Shown: positions 12,101-21,749 of the stretch, in pieces
Position numbering within the stretch: position 1 is the stretch's first letter
Layout: each line of letters opens with the position of its first letter
NCBI GenBank assembly: GCA_963377175.1
Contig: CAUJNA010001513.1
Span: 472,048-536,047, forward strand
Source of the DNA: Effrenium voratum
Lineage: Eukaryota > Sar > Dinophyceae > Suessiales > Symbiodiniaceae
Reading direction: 5' to 3'
Length of the DNA stretch: 64,000 bases
Position numbers and translations under genes: made by a program
Notes under the pieces: model-generated
Database searches by the model: none
Seen by the model: the letters and a program-made list of their open reading frames with translations, nothing else
Told to the model about the DNA's origin: nothing

Positions 12101-12254
12101 CTACCGTCTTCGAAAAGCCCTTCTGGGACGTCGCGTTATTAAACCAGCACCAGCCCTAAACAGCAATTGCGCGCATCACCTCGATTCGACTGGACCACAA
12201 AGTGCAAACAACCGGAGACCATGTTTGGGCAGCCACATCAAGCTGCCAGAGTCA

Positions 12255-12410
12255 AGGACAAGACATTGCCTTGCATGAAAAGAGGGTGCAGAGGCAACCA
12301 ACTGTTGTCAAGTCTTGCAGCGCTTTCCATGTCATGGAATACCCAGAAGGCAAGTAGGTGTTACGGAAGACAAAAGTGCACGCGCCAGGCTTAAGTGTCC
12401 GAATCACCAA
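12255..12410 (-). CDS. Possible exon of the same minus-strand gene
   Basis: Open minus-strand frame with FVFRNTYLPSGYSMTWK followed by ALQDLTTVGCLCTLF, ending in a stop near 12252. It lies just upstream of the better supported pair of exons at 11842-12100. Splice borders were not identified and the frame could be chance. Confidence 0.3.
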
Positions 12411-12830
12411 GCACAACCAGGAACACAAGCGGGGAGACAAGTGAGACAAGTGTGGAGACAAGTGGGGGAGACAAGCTGCGACAACATCCCGAGTCAGCGA
12501 GCGCAAGCAAGGAGACTGGTGAGAAGACGAATGGGGAAATAGGCCATGACGAGGTCTGAATCAGCAGGCGCCAAGCGGGGAGACAAGTGGGGAGAGAAGC
12601 TGTGGCAAGGTCCGAGTTAGCAAGCAGAAACGGGGAGAGAAGTGTGGAGTCAAGCCGTGGCAAGGTCTAAGTCACCAAGCGCAAGCAAGGAGACAAGCGG
12701 GGAGACAAGTGGGCAGACACGCAGTCGCAAGGTCGGAGCCACCAGGCATCACCGAGCACAAGTAGGGAGTGGGAAGACAAGAAGGGAGAGAGACCAGGAG
12801 GGGTGTCGGGACCGTAATTCTTTACGCGAC
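12410..12830. repeat. Purine-rich minisatellite (GGAGACAAG)
   Basis: Repeated GGGGAGACAAGTGGGGAG, CAAGGTCTGAGTCACCAAGCG and similar words, with a poorly kept unit of about 60-80 bp. Strong purine bias on the plus strand. Confidence 0.75.
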
Positions 12831-13600
12831 TAGAGAACCCTAACAACCCTAACAGCTAAGCTGTTTGGGGAACAAAGCAAAAGGAGCGATAGTCTCCGCA
12901 AGCCATCTTCCAAAAGCCCTGCTCTGCCAACCTTTGGTTGTAGGCAGCTTCCGAACACAATATTTTGCAAAACGAACTTGGCGGGCCCCAAACCGTCCCC
13001 AAAATGCCCTGCCGCAGGCGTGTTCAATACTGCAAAGAAGAAACAAACTGACCATGCCGCCACGCCTTGCTCAAACAAATTCAAAGCACTGCGACAAAAT
13101 GCACAAGTTGAAAACACACACACCAGCTACACACTTCCAATCCAATGCAGCCGTGGGGCTTCCAGAAGGGAATACTGCGCAGGCGAAACCCAGTGATTTG
13201 AAGGCGACTCGTGCAGACCTTGGGAAGCGATTGCGATTGCGTGCGTGGCGCGTGGTGCGTGGTGTGTGTTGTTGGCTGTGTTGTTTGGTGTCTGTGTGTG
13301 CGCGTGCGCGCGTGTTTGTCCAGGGGTTTCAGGGTTTGCAAAACACACAGTTACCCTCTTCATGACCCTTGCGGGCATATCTCACTCTTGTTGCTCTGTG
13401 TGTGTATCTCATTTGGCACAAATGGAAGGAAACAATTAGAAATTGATTGATGGCTGAAAACTTCAAGCTGATGGGCAACGTGTTTCAAAACCGTTCATCA
13501 GTGATCCTGAGAACAGCGAGGCCAGCCAGGCATGCCCCTCAGACGGACACCCTTCAGAAGCACAGAAAAAACGTGCACATGAGTTAAATGTCCGGGGAAG
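12830..13600. other. Unassigned sequence with a GT-rich tract
   Basis: 13230-13320 is a GCGTGGTGTGTG-like GT-rich tract. ACCCTAACAACCCTAACA at about 12837-12856 resembles a degenerate telomeric word but is too short to call. No gene recognised. Confidence 0.45.
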
Positions 13601-13607
13601 CATTGGG

Positions 13608-13840
13608 CTAAAAACGCAATGCGAATGAAACGAAGATTTCAGCCAGGAGTCTCGGCGAGAGGAGGACCGAGCCACCGAGCTTCATCGCGTGTATGTACAT
13701 AACGTGCACACTCCCATTGCTGGAAGTGTATTTCACCGCCCTGCCCAGAAGGTCCGACATGCTGAGCCAAAACTTCGTAGCTTCAAATGTAGCCGAGGAA
13801 AGCTTGAGCATCCTGGGCGCCTCTTGATGGGGGCTCCATA
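13608..13840 (-). CDS. Possible exon, unknown protein
   Basis: Open minus-strand frame reading ATFEATKFWLSMSDLLGR, AVKYTSSNGSVHVMYIH and AMKLGGSVLLSPRLLAE before a stop at 13608. The regular hydrophobic pattern and the lack of repeats argue for a coding exon. No family recognised. The same frame continues to 14021 but looks less protein-like there. Confidence 0.35.
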
Positions 13841-14405
13841 TTACACAGCCTTGCTTTGGCTTATCAAAATGCTTCTTGATGCAAGGAAGGTGCAAGTTTG
13901 GCAGCTTTGTGCTGCTGGAGGCAAAACCAAGGGAGCCGCCACAAGGTGGTTGCTTGAGGGTTCTTAATGGCAAAGAAGCCTGCTTTTGCGAGCCCCTTGG
14001 AAATGCTTCTGTGCAGGGCAAAGCTGCTTCTTGCAGAAGGGGCCAGGCTTTCTGAAAAGGCTGTACGAAATCTTTTCAGGGAACCTCTCCGCCAACCCCA
14101 CTAGTGCAAAATCGGGGTGGGGATAAACCCAAGGGTGGCTTCGGAACTCTCAACACGTTTTGACGTGATGCTCTTTCACTGCTGTGTGACCGCAAACAAC
14201 ACTGAGAGCACACCGCGAGAGTGGAGTGCATAAGCGCACGTAAGCACAAATTCCCCCCTGGGACGCTCATTGCCCTTAGAGGGGGGTGAAGTATCAAACA
14301 TATTTCAAAGAAAAAGCGCAAATCATAGCTGCGGCCCCCGCACCCGGAATTCAAAATCTGCGTGGGCCTTGGCATTATTGTCCTTTCAATTTAGGCCGAA
14401 ACACT
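13840..14405. other. Unassigned sequence
   Basis: Nothing recognised on either strand apart from short open frames. Confidence 0.4.
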
Positions 14406-14660
14406 CTTGCAGCTTCCTTCTGAGACTTATTCCACCGAAGCTCTGCTTCCGAGATCTTGCTATCTACTTCTGAGAATTCTTCCACCGAAGCTCTGCTTCC
14501 GAGATCTGGCTATCTACTTCTGAGAATATATGTTTTTCCACTGAAGCTCTGCTTCCGAGATCTTGCTGTCGACTTATAAGGATTTCTTCCACTGAAGCTC
14601 TGCTTTTGAGATCTTGCTGTCTGCTTATTACACATCTTCCACCGAGGCTCCTCAAAGACT
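14405..14660. repeat. ~56-60 bp tandem repeat
   Basis: Four to five copies of a unit with CCACYGAAGCTCTGCTTCC, GAGATCTTGCT and TTCTGAGAAT. Confidence 0.85.
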
Positions 14661-15005
14661 AACGTTTCAATTTGCAACCAGTCCTTCTTTGAGTTTATAT
14701 GGATTGTACAAGTCGCAACCAGGTTCCTGGACCGGTCAAACACTAACGAGGAACGGGCTTGGTTGAAGTCATGCTTTTTTCCCAACCGCATAGGAACCCG
14801 CGCAAGAGATGAGCTAACCCATGATTGTTGCATCTCCGAGCATGGCTACATATGTCATGTTCCATGTGGTTCTGGTTCCGCGCCATTCGGAATCACTTCG
14901 GCTCTGAAGGTCTTTTGGATCAGTTGCTGAGCGTGGTTGTCATACCGCATTCCAAACAAAGCGCTGAAGCTGTGCAGCAAGGTGACCAATCAGAAACATG
15001 ATTAG
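14660..15005. other. Unassigned sequence
   Basis: No repeat and no reading frame that I can defend. Confidence 0.4.
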
Positions 15006-15009
15006 GTTG

Positions 15010-15225
15010 CGGGGGCCAGCAAGCGTGGCGCGGAGCCGCGAAAGCGTGGCGCCGGGAAGGAGTGGAGTGGTGAAAGCGTGGAGCCGCTGGTGGGGCCGCG
15101 AAAACGTAAAGCCGGTGGAGCCGTGAAAGCGTGGGGAGCCGCGGATGCGTGGAGCCGTGAAAGCGTGGAGCCGTCAAAGCGTGAGCCATGACGGCTAAAG
15201 ACGGGAAAGTGTGGAGCCGCTAAAA
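15010..15225. repeat. ~20-bp GTGGAGCCGNGAAAGC minisatellite
   Basis: About nine imperfect copies of GCGTGGAGCCGTGAAA. Confidence 0.8.
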
Positions 15226-15344
15226 AGATGTGTGGTGATACATAGCAGCATTGTGAGACAAAAGCTTTGCAGAAGTATGATCACCTTTCACTTAAAATAC
15301 GCTTGGTGGATTTCCTGCGTCTCGCGGAACCGACATTCATTTCG

Positions 15345-15875
15345 CGAGCGCGGTGGCCCGTGGCGAGCGCAGCAGCCCGCGGCGAGCGAGCGCAGCGGCC
15401 CGTGGCGAGCGCAGTGGCCCGTGGCGAGCGAGCGCAGCGGCCCGTGGCGAGCGCAGTGGCCCGTGGCGAGCGAGCGCAGCGGCCCGTGGCGAGCGCAGTG
15501 GCCCGTGGCGAGCGCAGCGGCCCGTGGCGAGCGCAGTGGCCCGTGGCGAGCGAGCGCGGCGGCCCGTGGCGAGCGCAGCGGCCCGCATGCGTAGCGAGCG
15601 CATTGGCCCGTGGCGAGCGCATTGGCCCGTGGCGAGCGAGCGCAGCGGCCCGTGGCGAGCGCAGTGGGCCCGTGGCGAGCGCGGTGGCCCGTGGCGAGCG
15701 CAGCGGCCCGTGGCGAGCGAGCGCAGCGGCCCGTGGCGAGCGCAGTGGCCCGTGGCGAGCGAGCGCGGCGGCCCGTGGCGAGCGCAGCGGCCCGCATGCG
15801 TAGCGAGCGCATTGGCCCGCATGCGTAGCGAGCGCAGTGGCCCGTGTGCGTAGCGAGAGCGCGCGCGCGTGGGTG

Positions 15876-15907
<32 letters not shown>

Positions 15908-15910
15908 CGC
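15345..15910. repeat. GC-rich 18-22 bp minisatellite followed by GT repeat
   Basis: Repeated GGCCCGTGGCGAGCGCAG with a variant inserting CGAG, plus a CCGCATGCGTAGCGAG variant near 15580, 15790 and 15820. It passes into (GT)n at 15868-15908. Arg/Ala-rich frames on both strands are artefacts. Confidence 0.95.
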
Positions 15911-16190
15911 CTAAGACACGTCCTTATAAAGGCTTCCTTATAAAGGGCTTCTTTGAAGGCTTCCTTACAAAGGCTCCTCACAACTGTGCTCTCATAAAGG
16001 CTTATATGAAGGGAACCGCAGTAAAGACTCCTCGCAAGGCTCATTATAAACGCGTCCTCATAAAGACTTCCTTATAGGGGGCTTCTCATAAAGGCTTCTT
16101 TATAAGGGGCATATTATAAAGGCTGCCTTATAAAGGGCTTCTTAGAAAGGCTTCCTTGTAACGGGCCGCCCTTATAAAGGCAGTCAAAGT
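15911..16190. repeat. TTATAAAGGC-rich block related to the satellite at 1-4 kb
   Basis: Repeats CCTTATAAAGGCTTC and CTCATAAAGGCTT in the style of the spacer blocks of the satellite at the left end. No palindromic AAAACTTTGG core is present here. Confidence 0.7.
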
Positions 16191-16433
16191 GACCCAAGAA
16201 ACGGACACTGCGATTCGCTTGTCCGTAGGGGGGGGGGTGTTGCCGGCAAATGTACCAAGGAGGTACCTCGCACATATATATATATATATATGGTACCCCC
16301 CCCCCAGGGACCTACCTTTTTGATGAATTCACTGGTATTTGCAGTGTTTTCTACCCTTTTTTGGGCTTTGGGGAGAGCAATGAAAAAGAAGCATTTCCAA
16401 GGACGTTCTGGAAGCTTCAGGCTTGATTGAAAC

Positions 16434-16804
16434 CGATTTAAACCGATTTAAACCGATTTAACTTAAATCGGGCATGGATTCAAGATTCAAGATTCAAGAA
16501 TCCAGGCCAAACTTTTCCAGGGGTTCTTGAATCCAGGCGTCGATTTAAACCGATTTAAACCGATTTAACTTAAATCGGGCATGGATTCAAGATTCAAGAT
16601 TCAAGACTCCCTGGAAAAGTTTGGCCTGGATTCTTGAATCTTGAATCTTGAATCCATGCCCGATTTAAGTTAAATCGGTTTAAATCGGTTTAAATCGACG
16701 CCTGGATTCAAGAATCCCTGGAAAAGTTTGGCCTGGATTCTTGAATCTTGAATCTTGAATCCATGCCCGATTTAAGTTAAATCGGTTTAAATCGGTTTAA
16801 ATCG
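16434..16804. repeat. 371-bp near-perfect palindrome
   Basis: Arms 16434-16606 and 16632-16804 (173 bp each) are reverse complements with about one mismatch seen (near 16524). The loop is 16607-16631. Each arm holds two copies of CCGATTTAACTTAAATCGG and runs of GATTCAAGATTCAAG. Confidence 0.9.
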
Positions 16805-16809
16805 AGACC

Positions 16810-18095
16810 CAAATTCAACATTGCACTTTGCGCGGCTGTACTTTAGCACAGTGTTGTGCAAGCATCCAAGTCCTGATTATTCATTCAACCTGTTTCAATC
16901 TAGGCCCACATTCAAGATTGCAGGTCAAAGTTTTCTAGGGAATCTTGAACCCAGGCTCAACTGAAATTTCAGTCGGTCTCAATGGGTTTCACTCGGGCCT
17001 GGACTCGCGTTTGCAAAGAAGACTTGTCTAGAGAATATGGGTTCTTTCCTTATCAAATCCTGTTATTGAATTGCAAGTATATATTGGAAAAGGAACTCTA
17101 TTTAAACTCGCAATCTCAAATTAGGATTCTGACCAAATATTTCCGTATTGAGTCCCAATTAAATCCTGTTCAAGTTCAAATGAGCATTTAGAGAGCGTTC
17201 GTTGGTGGAGATGTGAATTGAGTATGAAAAACGCTACACAACACTGTGTTTTACGGCGTTTTCTGACCAAGGTAGTGTTAGGACTAGTGAAAGACACAAG
17301 TTTGGGACCTTTGGATTCGTTCCTTATGCATTCCACTTAGTATGTTTTATCAAATTCAACCTTATTTCTGATTGAAATTCAATGCAGCTTAAGAAGGACA
17401 TACTCCAGCCAAAATTGCGATTTAGATTCGAACTTAAATATTGACTGTTTATGTCAAATTAAATGGTACAAACTATTTTCTGTCCAATAGACCATTGTAC
17501 ATTGAAATTCAATCACTTTCAGAACTAGCTAGTCCTAGTTTGGTCCTAGTCCTAGTTGGGAGATCCTTGGTTATGGGCCAAGTATGGTCCCAGCTTACTG
17601 AAATACATAGAACGTATAAAGGACATTACAAAGGAAGGTCGTTATGAATTGTAGTTAATATATTAGTCAAGTTCTATGCAACTTCTAGCTGAACAATTGA
17701 ATTTGAAATAAGGAGAATATCCAGTCAGAATTTACATGTTAGGACCAAATATTAAACAGGACTTTTTTTCCACCAGAATGTAATACTTGACATCCAAATA
17801 CTATAAGAAGTAGAATTAAATGGTCTAGTCCTAGTTTGGTCCTAGATGAGAGATCCTTGGTTCTAGTGTTAGGTTGCTCCCTAGTTTACTGCAACAATTA
17901 GAAAATATACAGGACATTGCAGAGGAAGTTATACTTGAAGTTCATTTTTTGTAAGAATCTGAGGTGGGTCGTCTAGTCCTAGTTTGGTCCTAGTCCCAGT
18001 TCAGAGATCCTGGGTTCTAGTCTCATTTGGTCCTGGTCCTAGTTGAGAGATCGTTCCTCCCAGTCCTAGATGGGCAATTCATGCACTGGAGAGGC
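16810..18095. other. AT-rich interior of the inverted-end element
   Basis: Low-GC sequence with no convincing gene. It holds dispersed copies of a word near CTAGTCCTAGTTTGGTCC followed by GAGATCC. The composition differs sharply from the GC-rich exon that begins right after the element. Confidence 0.6.
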
Positions 18096-18185
18096 AGCCA
18101 AAAGGTAGGTCCCTGGGGGGGGGGGGTAGCATATATATATATATGTATATATTAATATATATATATATAAAGAACGGACCAGTTA

Positions 18186-18345
18186 GACCACATCGACCCC
18201 AATATATCCATCATCATCCCTTGGAGCCGCGAGGCTGACAGCTGGGACGTGCCGAGCCTCCCCGAGTTCCGAGCCCTGGATCAACACCTGCGCCGCTGCG
18301 CGGAGACGCAGCACCTGGAGCAGCTGAAGACGCGCCACGGCGGAC
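18186..18345 (+). CDS. KA(N/D)-VPT repeat protein, exon a
   Basis: The plus-strand frame reads DHIDPNISIIIPWSREA, then DSWDVPSLPEFRALDQHL and RRCAETQHLEQLKTRHGG. The central stretch matches a repeat unit seen in neighbouring exons: EA/KA, three or four residues, VPS/VPT, three residues, F, two residues, L. The exon starts directly after the AT-rich element and is much more GC-rich. The exon end near 18345 is approximate. Whether this is the first exon is unknown, and no start codon is evident. Confidence 0.55.
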
Positions 18346-18376
18346 GGCCGCGGCTTTGGGTTTTCGGTTTGGCAGA

Positions 18377-18424
18377 TGGGCGTGGGCCAAAAATAGGTAC
18401 CCCAAATGGAACCCTGGTAGATGG
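18377..18424. repeat. Intronic element, inverted partner of 21698-21745
   Basis: This 48-bp stretch matches the reverse complement of 21698-21745 at roughly four of five bases (shared words CAAAAATAGG, AAATGGAAC, CTGGTA). Related words occur near 18462-18475 and at 19885-20010. All lie between coding blocks of the repeat-protein gene. Confidence 0.65.
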
Positions 18425-18781
18425 ACATATGCTCTTAAACCTGCGGTCCCCTAGTGGTTCATTTTGACCCATACCCAGATGGCGCTTGGAACTGTGAATA
18501 ATTAAAACCCCCTGAAAAGTGAGTGGTGGACATAAACCCACGAATTCTGATATCCACCGTTTCGGGTCCCTGATATGTACATTCGTAACCCATATAATAC
18601 CTTGGACTGCTTTTCAGCTCCGGCACACCCGTTGTTTGATTTATTCTTGCCCTGTGGGCCACCGTTTTTTTTTGCTTTGTGCAGAGCGGAAACTAAACAT
18701 TTCAAGCTTGGTGCCAAGCTAAGCACATTTTCCACATTCCCACTTCCCACCCGCCCACCTCACCCACCCACTGCTTGAACA

Positions 18782-18882
18782 GCGGTTGCTGGCCGTTTCC
18801 TGCTGAGGGTGCTGCAGCAGAAGGCGGACGCAGAGACGGTGGTGAGGCGCGAGGACTTTGAGCAGCTCATGACAGAGGCGCG
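18782..18882 (+). CDS. KA(N/D)-VPT repeat protein, exon b
   Basis: After an AG at 18781-18782 the frame reads VAGRFLLRVLQQKADAE then TVVRREDFEQLMTEA. KADAETVVRREDFEQL fits the repeat pattern KA(N/D)xxxVxxxxxFxxL with V-R in place of V-P. GC-rich like exon a. Confidence 0.55.
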
Positions 18883-18944
18883 TTTTGGTCTTGTTCTTTG
18901 GGCTTGTTTCTGGTGTGCACCCCTGTTTCTCGGGGGTTTGTGCA

Positions 18945-19154
18945 AGAATTGTAGCGGATGAACAACAGCCAGACATCGGTGCTTTAAATCAACGCCTTCT
19001 GGTCATGCCGAAGAGTGCATTGCTAGTCGATTCCTTTCACCCATGGCTTCTTCGTGCTCGTGAGGTTCAAGGAAAGGCCACGCGGGAGGAGGTGCCTTGC
19101 AAGGAGGAATTCGATTTGCTGAAGGCCTGGCAAATTCGGGCGAGGCACACTTGA
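18945..19154 (+). CDS. KA(N/D)-VPT repeat protein, exon c
   Basis: The plus-strand frame ends in a stop at 19154 and contains KATREEVPCKEEFDLLKAW, a clear repeat unit. Upstream in the same frame it reads VADEQQPDIGALNQRLLV, which is weaker. The left limit is uncertain. The coding part may be only about 19055-19140. Confidence 0.5.
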   Translation, partial: RIVADEQQPDIGALNQRLLVMPKSALLVDSFHPWLLRAREVQGKATREEVPCKEEFDLLKAWQIRARHT

Positions 19155-19159
19155 AGAAG

Positions 19160-20030
19160 TCGGGATGGCATGGCTGGTGGGCATGTTTAAGTCTTATGTT
19201 GCATATTAACCCGTCAGAGATTGGAGCTGACTTGTTTGATTTGTCAACACAACTGGCATCGGCAACATCACCCGCATTGTGGGGAGCAACTGACTAGCTG
19301 GTGTGGAGTGTGACCCGCGAGTATTTGTTTGCAGATGTGTGAAGAAATTGCCCGAATTTCAGGTATTAGCTTGCCACCCTTTGCTAGTGTTTTGGTTGCA
19401 GAGAGTTGCTTGCGCTGCCTTTGTCTTTTTTCGTCATCATGTCAATGTGGCGTTGGTGTTTTGAGTCCACAACACTGCAAACAACAGCCAACACAGCACG
19501 ACAATTAAGCCCAAGCGATCAACCGTGGCCATTGAATCCTAAAAAAAAACGCATACACAAGTAGTGGATTAGTGCCTCAAGAAGCATTTGTTGAAGCATT
19601 TGTTTAGCACATTTCCATTCGCGCTCCCCCGCAGTGGGGGTTGGCAAATTATTTTACTGGCGGCCATTCTCGGCATCGGACAGGTCGGTATGGGATGAAG
19701 TTGGGAACCCTTTCATGTTGGAAATTCCAGGATTACTACTGCCTATTCTCAAATTTACACTCGGATTTACCAATATTTGTCCATTTACATCAATCCCACT
19801 TGGGAGTGGTATGGCCACCAGTTCTTTAACTTCCATTCGGATTTATGCAACCGGCATTTACATGAAGCCCAATTCGCATTGGTGTTCCCACCCATTTGGG
19901 TGTGGGTCAAAATTAAGCGAGCACAAACCCACAAGTTTTAATCTTTGCTTCCATTTTTCAGGCTTGCATTTGGGGGTTACCCTATTTCTGACCCACAGCC
20001 ATTTGGATACTTGGATACTTTCGGTTTGGC
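19160..20030. other. Presumed intron of the repeat-protein gene
   Basis: No exon recognised. Contains intronic-element words near 19885-20010 (GGGTGTGGGTCAAAATT, GGGTTACCCTATTTCTG). Confidence 0.45.
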
Positions 20031-20035
20031 TTTCC

Positions 20036-20140
20036 CGCGAGGCGGGTGTGGAGCTGAAGGCGAACACCAGCGAGGTGCCGACGCTGCAGAGCTTCCAGGC
20101 CCTGCTCAAGGCGCGCCGGAAAGCGCCGGAAGGCGACTAA
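20036..20140 (+). CDS. KA(N/D)-VPT repeat protein, exon d
   Basis: The frame reads GVELKANTSEVPTLQSFQ then ALLKARRKAPEGD and a TAA. KANTSEVPTLQSFQALL is the cleanest copy of the repeat unit in the window. The stop could be read through by splicing just before it. Confidence 0.6.
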   Translation, partial: REAGVELKANTSEVPTLQSFQALLKARRKAPEGD

Positions 20141-20264
20141 AACACAGGGGGGGGAAGTTGGGGGTTTGGGGGTTTGGGGCTTTCAGGTTTTGGGGTGTTG
20201 GGGGTTTCGAGTCTGGTTTTTCTTGTTTTTTGTTGCATATAAGTCGCCAACTCGCAGTTCTGAT

Positions 20265-20397
20265 GCCGGCTATGTCTCGGTTTGGTCAGGATGTGCCATC
20301 TCGGGCAGCCATCATGGTCCTGAACCAGGCACTGCACAGCAAGGCACGCTCTGCGGGGGACAAATCTTTGCCGGTGTTGGAACATGTTTTGACATAA
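20265..20397 (+). CDS. KA(N/D)-VPT repeat protein, exon e
   Basis: The frame reads FGQDVPSRAAIMVLNQAL, then HSKARSAGDKSLPVLEHV, and stops at about 20397. The VPSRAAIMVLNQAL and KARSAGDKSLPVLEHV parts fit two degenerate units. Confidence 0.5.
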
Positions 20398-20559
20398 GCA
20401 TTGACATATTATGCATTTATGTAATTCCGTGAAGTTTCATTGGTTGATCGTCATGTGTCTGTTCAATACTCCAATTTGAGTTCTGCCTAGCGAAGGGGTC
20501 ATTGGCGATTTCGTGAGTGGTAGCGGCAACCGCTGCCCATCCAAGTGCAAGAGACAGCA

Positions 20560-20710
20560 AATGGATATGACGGCTCACTGGTCCAGCCGTGAGGCCAACG
20601 TGTGCGCAGTGCCCACCAAGGAGGAGTTGAAGGCCAGTTGTGATGTCCTTGTGAGAGCATTTGATGAACGCATGCAAGTGCAAGGCCGAAAGCGAAACAG
20701 GAGCGGACAC
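20560..20710 (+). CDS. KA(N/D)-VPT repeat protein, exon f
   Basis: The frame reads SREANVCAVPTKEELKAS then CDVLVRAFDERMQVQ. EANVCAVPTKEEL fits the repeat unit. Borders are approximate. Confidence 0.55.
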
Positions 20711-20734
20711 CATGCGCTTTGGTGTCCAAGCGCC

Positions 20735-20946
20735 AAGCGCGCAAGGTGCTCACAGATGTGCTGAGCAGCAAGGCCGACCTGAACATGGTACCGACCTGGA
20801 AGGCACGCGACGAAGTGCAAATGCGGAAGGTCCGATGCCCATCCCGCAGGACTTCCATGCTTTGCGCGACCGCGTGCAGAGGAAGGCCGACCGCTGCTTT
20901 GCCAGATATGGCGCATGTGCTGAGTGCTCGTCAGCCCAACGAGTAG
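20735..20946 (+). CDS. KA(N/D)-VPT repeat protein, exon g with frame changes
   Basis: One frame gives VLSSKADLNMVPTWKARDE. Near 20830 the repeat pattern moves to another frame, giving MPIPQDFHALRDRVQRKAD. Near 20895 it moves back, giving LPDMAHVLSARQPNE and a TAG at about 20946. All three pieces look like repeat units, so the frame changes point to small indels in the genome (decay) or in the assembly rather than to introns. There is too little room for introns between them. Confidence 0.5.
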
Positions 20947-20949
20947 CGG

Positions 20950-21130
20950 TTTGCGGATTATGCGGTTTACGGATTAGAGTATGCAGTTTGCGGACTACGG
21001 ATTGAGGGGTTGCACAGATTTCCGATGCTGCAGAAGAAGCTTTGACACACAATTTGTAGCACGGATTACGGATTACGGAGAGTACCAACCAGAGCAAGGA
21101 TTCCGCAGATTGCGGATCGTGAGTAGGCCC
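20950..21130. repeat. CGGATTACGG minisatellite
   Basis: Repeated GCGGATTATGCGG, TACGGATTA and GCGGACTACGG words, in the intron after exon g. Confidence 0.6.
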
Positions 21131-21540
21131 CCCAGGATTTCGAACAGGCTAGATGTTCCTACCTTGGTGTATTGCAATCCTTGTCAGCGGTTGGGCAATT
21201 CTTGCTTTTTTGGCAGAACATGGCATTTTTCATTCATAATACTCATTTAGAAACAGGTGACCTCAAGGCATTATCTTGCTGGTGCTCAGGGAATGAGGGA
21301 ATGACCCCAAAGAAAACCATCCCTTGTGGTGTCCTTGAAGGGGACCCTGGGTTCATTCCCACATTCCCTACCCATCGCACCAGCAAATCATGTTGGCTTC
21401 GGGAACCGGCATAGGTGTCAAATTTGCTCGTTTTGCTCGAAAAATAGATGGCGATTCCTGGTTTCCCTGGTGGTTTAATCATCTACCAGGGCCATCTATT
21501 TCCCATAAAAGGACACCTATGGGAGCCGGGCTGAGGTGAA
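21130..21540. other. Presumed intron
   Basis: No exon recognised. Contains a GGGAATGAGGGAATGA / TTCATTCCCACATTCCC pair near 21290-21370 that could pair, and similar words near 22345-22425. Confidence 0.4.
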
Positions 21541-21544
21541 GCTG

Positions 21545-21640
21545 TGCCAAGCACGGCGCAGTTCCAGACGCTGAACGCCACCGTGGCCAAGATCTCTGAA
21601 GGCATCAGGGTTGCGACCGGAGTGGGTGGAATTATTTTCG
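21545..21640 (+). CDS. KA(N/D)-VPT repeat protein, exon h
   Basis: The frame reads VPSTAQFQTLNATVAKI then SEGIRVATGVG. It fits the VPS/T-xxx-F-xx-L-xxx-V pattern. It is the last unit that I can recognise. Confidence 0.5.
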
Positions 21641-21697
21641 ACGTCCACAGAGAGATGGGTATAGCTCACCGGATTACACAGGTTTTGGTCTACCTTT

Positions 21698-21745
21698 CCA
21701 TTTACCAGCGTTCCATTTTGGACCCCTATTTTTGAGCCACACCCA
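21698..21745. repeat. Intronic element, inverted partner of 18377-18424
   Basis: Reverse-complement relative of 18377-18424, in opposite orientation within the same gene region. Confidence 0.65.
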
Positions 21746-21749
21746 GATT

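Larger units (their letters stand above)
16270..18172. mobile_element. AT-rich element with inverted ends
   Basis: The left end is an AT run then GGTACC, a C-run and AGGGACCTACCTTTTTG (to 16321). The right end is the mirror image: CAAAAGGTAGGTCCCT at 18099-18114, a G-run, GTAGC and an AT run to about 18172. The ends therefore form terminal inverted repeats of about 40 bp. The interior is AT-rich, has a 371-bp palindrome near the left end and several CTAGTCCTAGTTTGGTCC words (near 17530, 17826, 17970 and 18020). No transposase-like reading frame is visible, so the element would be non-autonomous. Confidence 0.6.

Noticed and set aside
15267..16044. Arg/Ala-rich proteins on both strands
   Set aside because: Produced by the GC-rich minisatellite; all frames lack stops.
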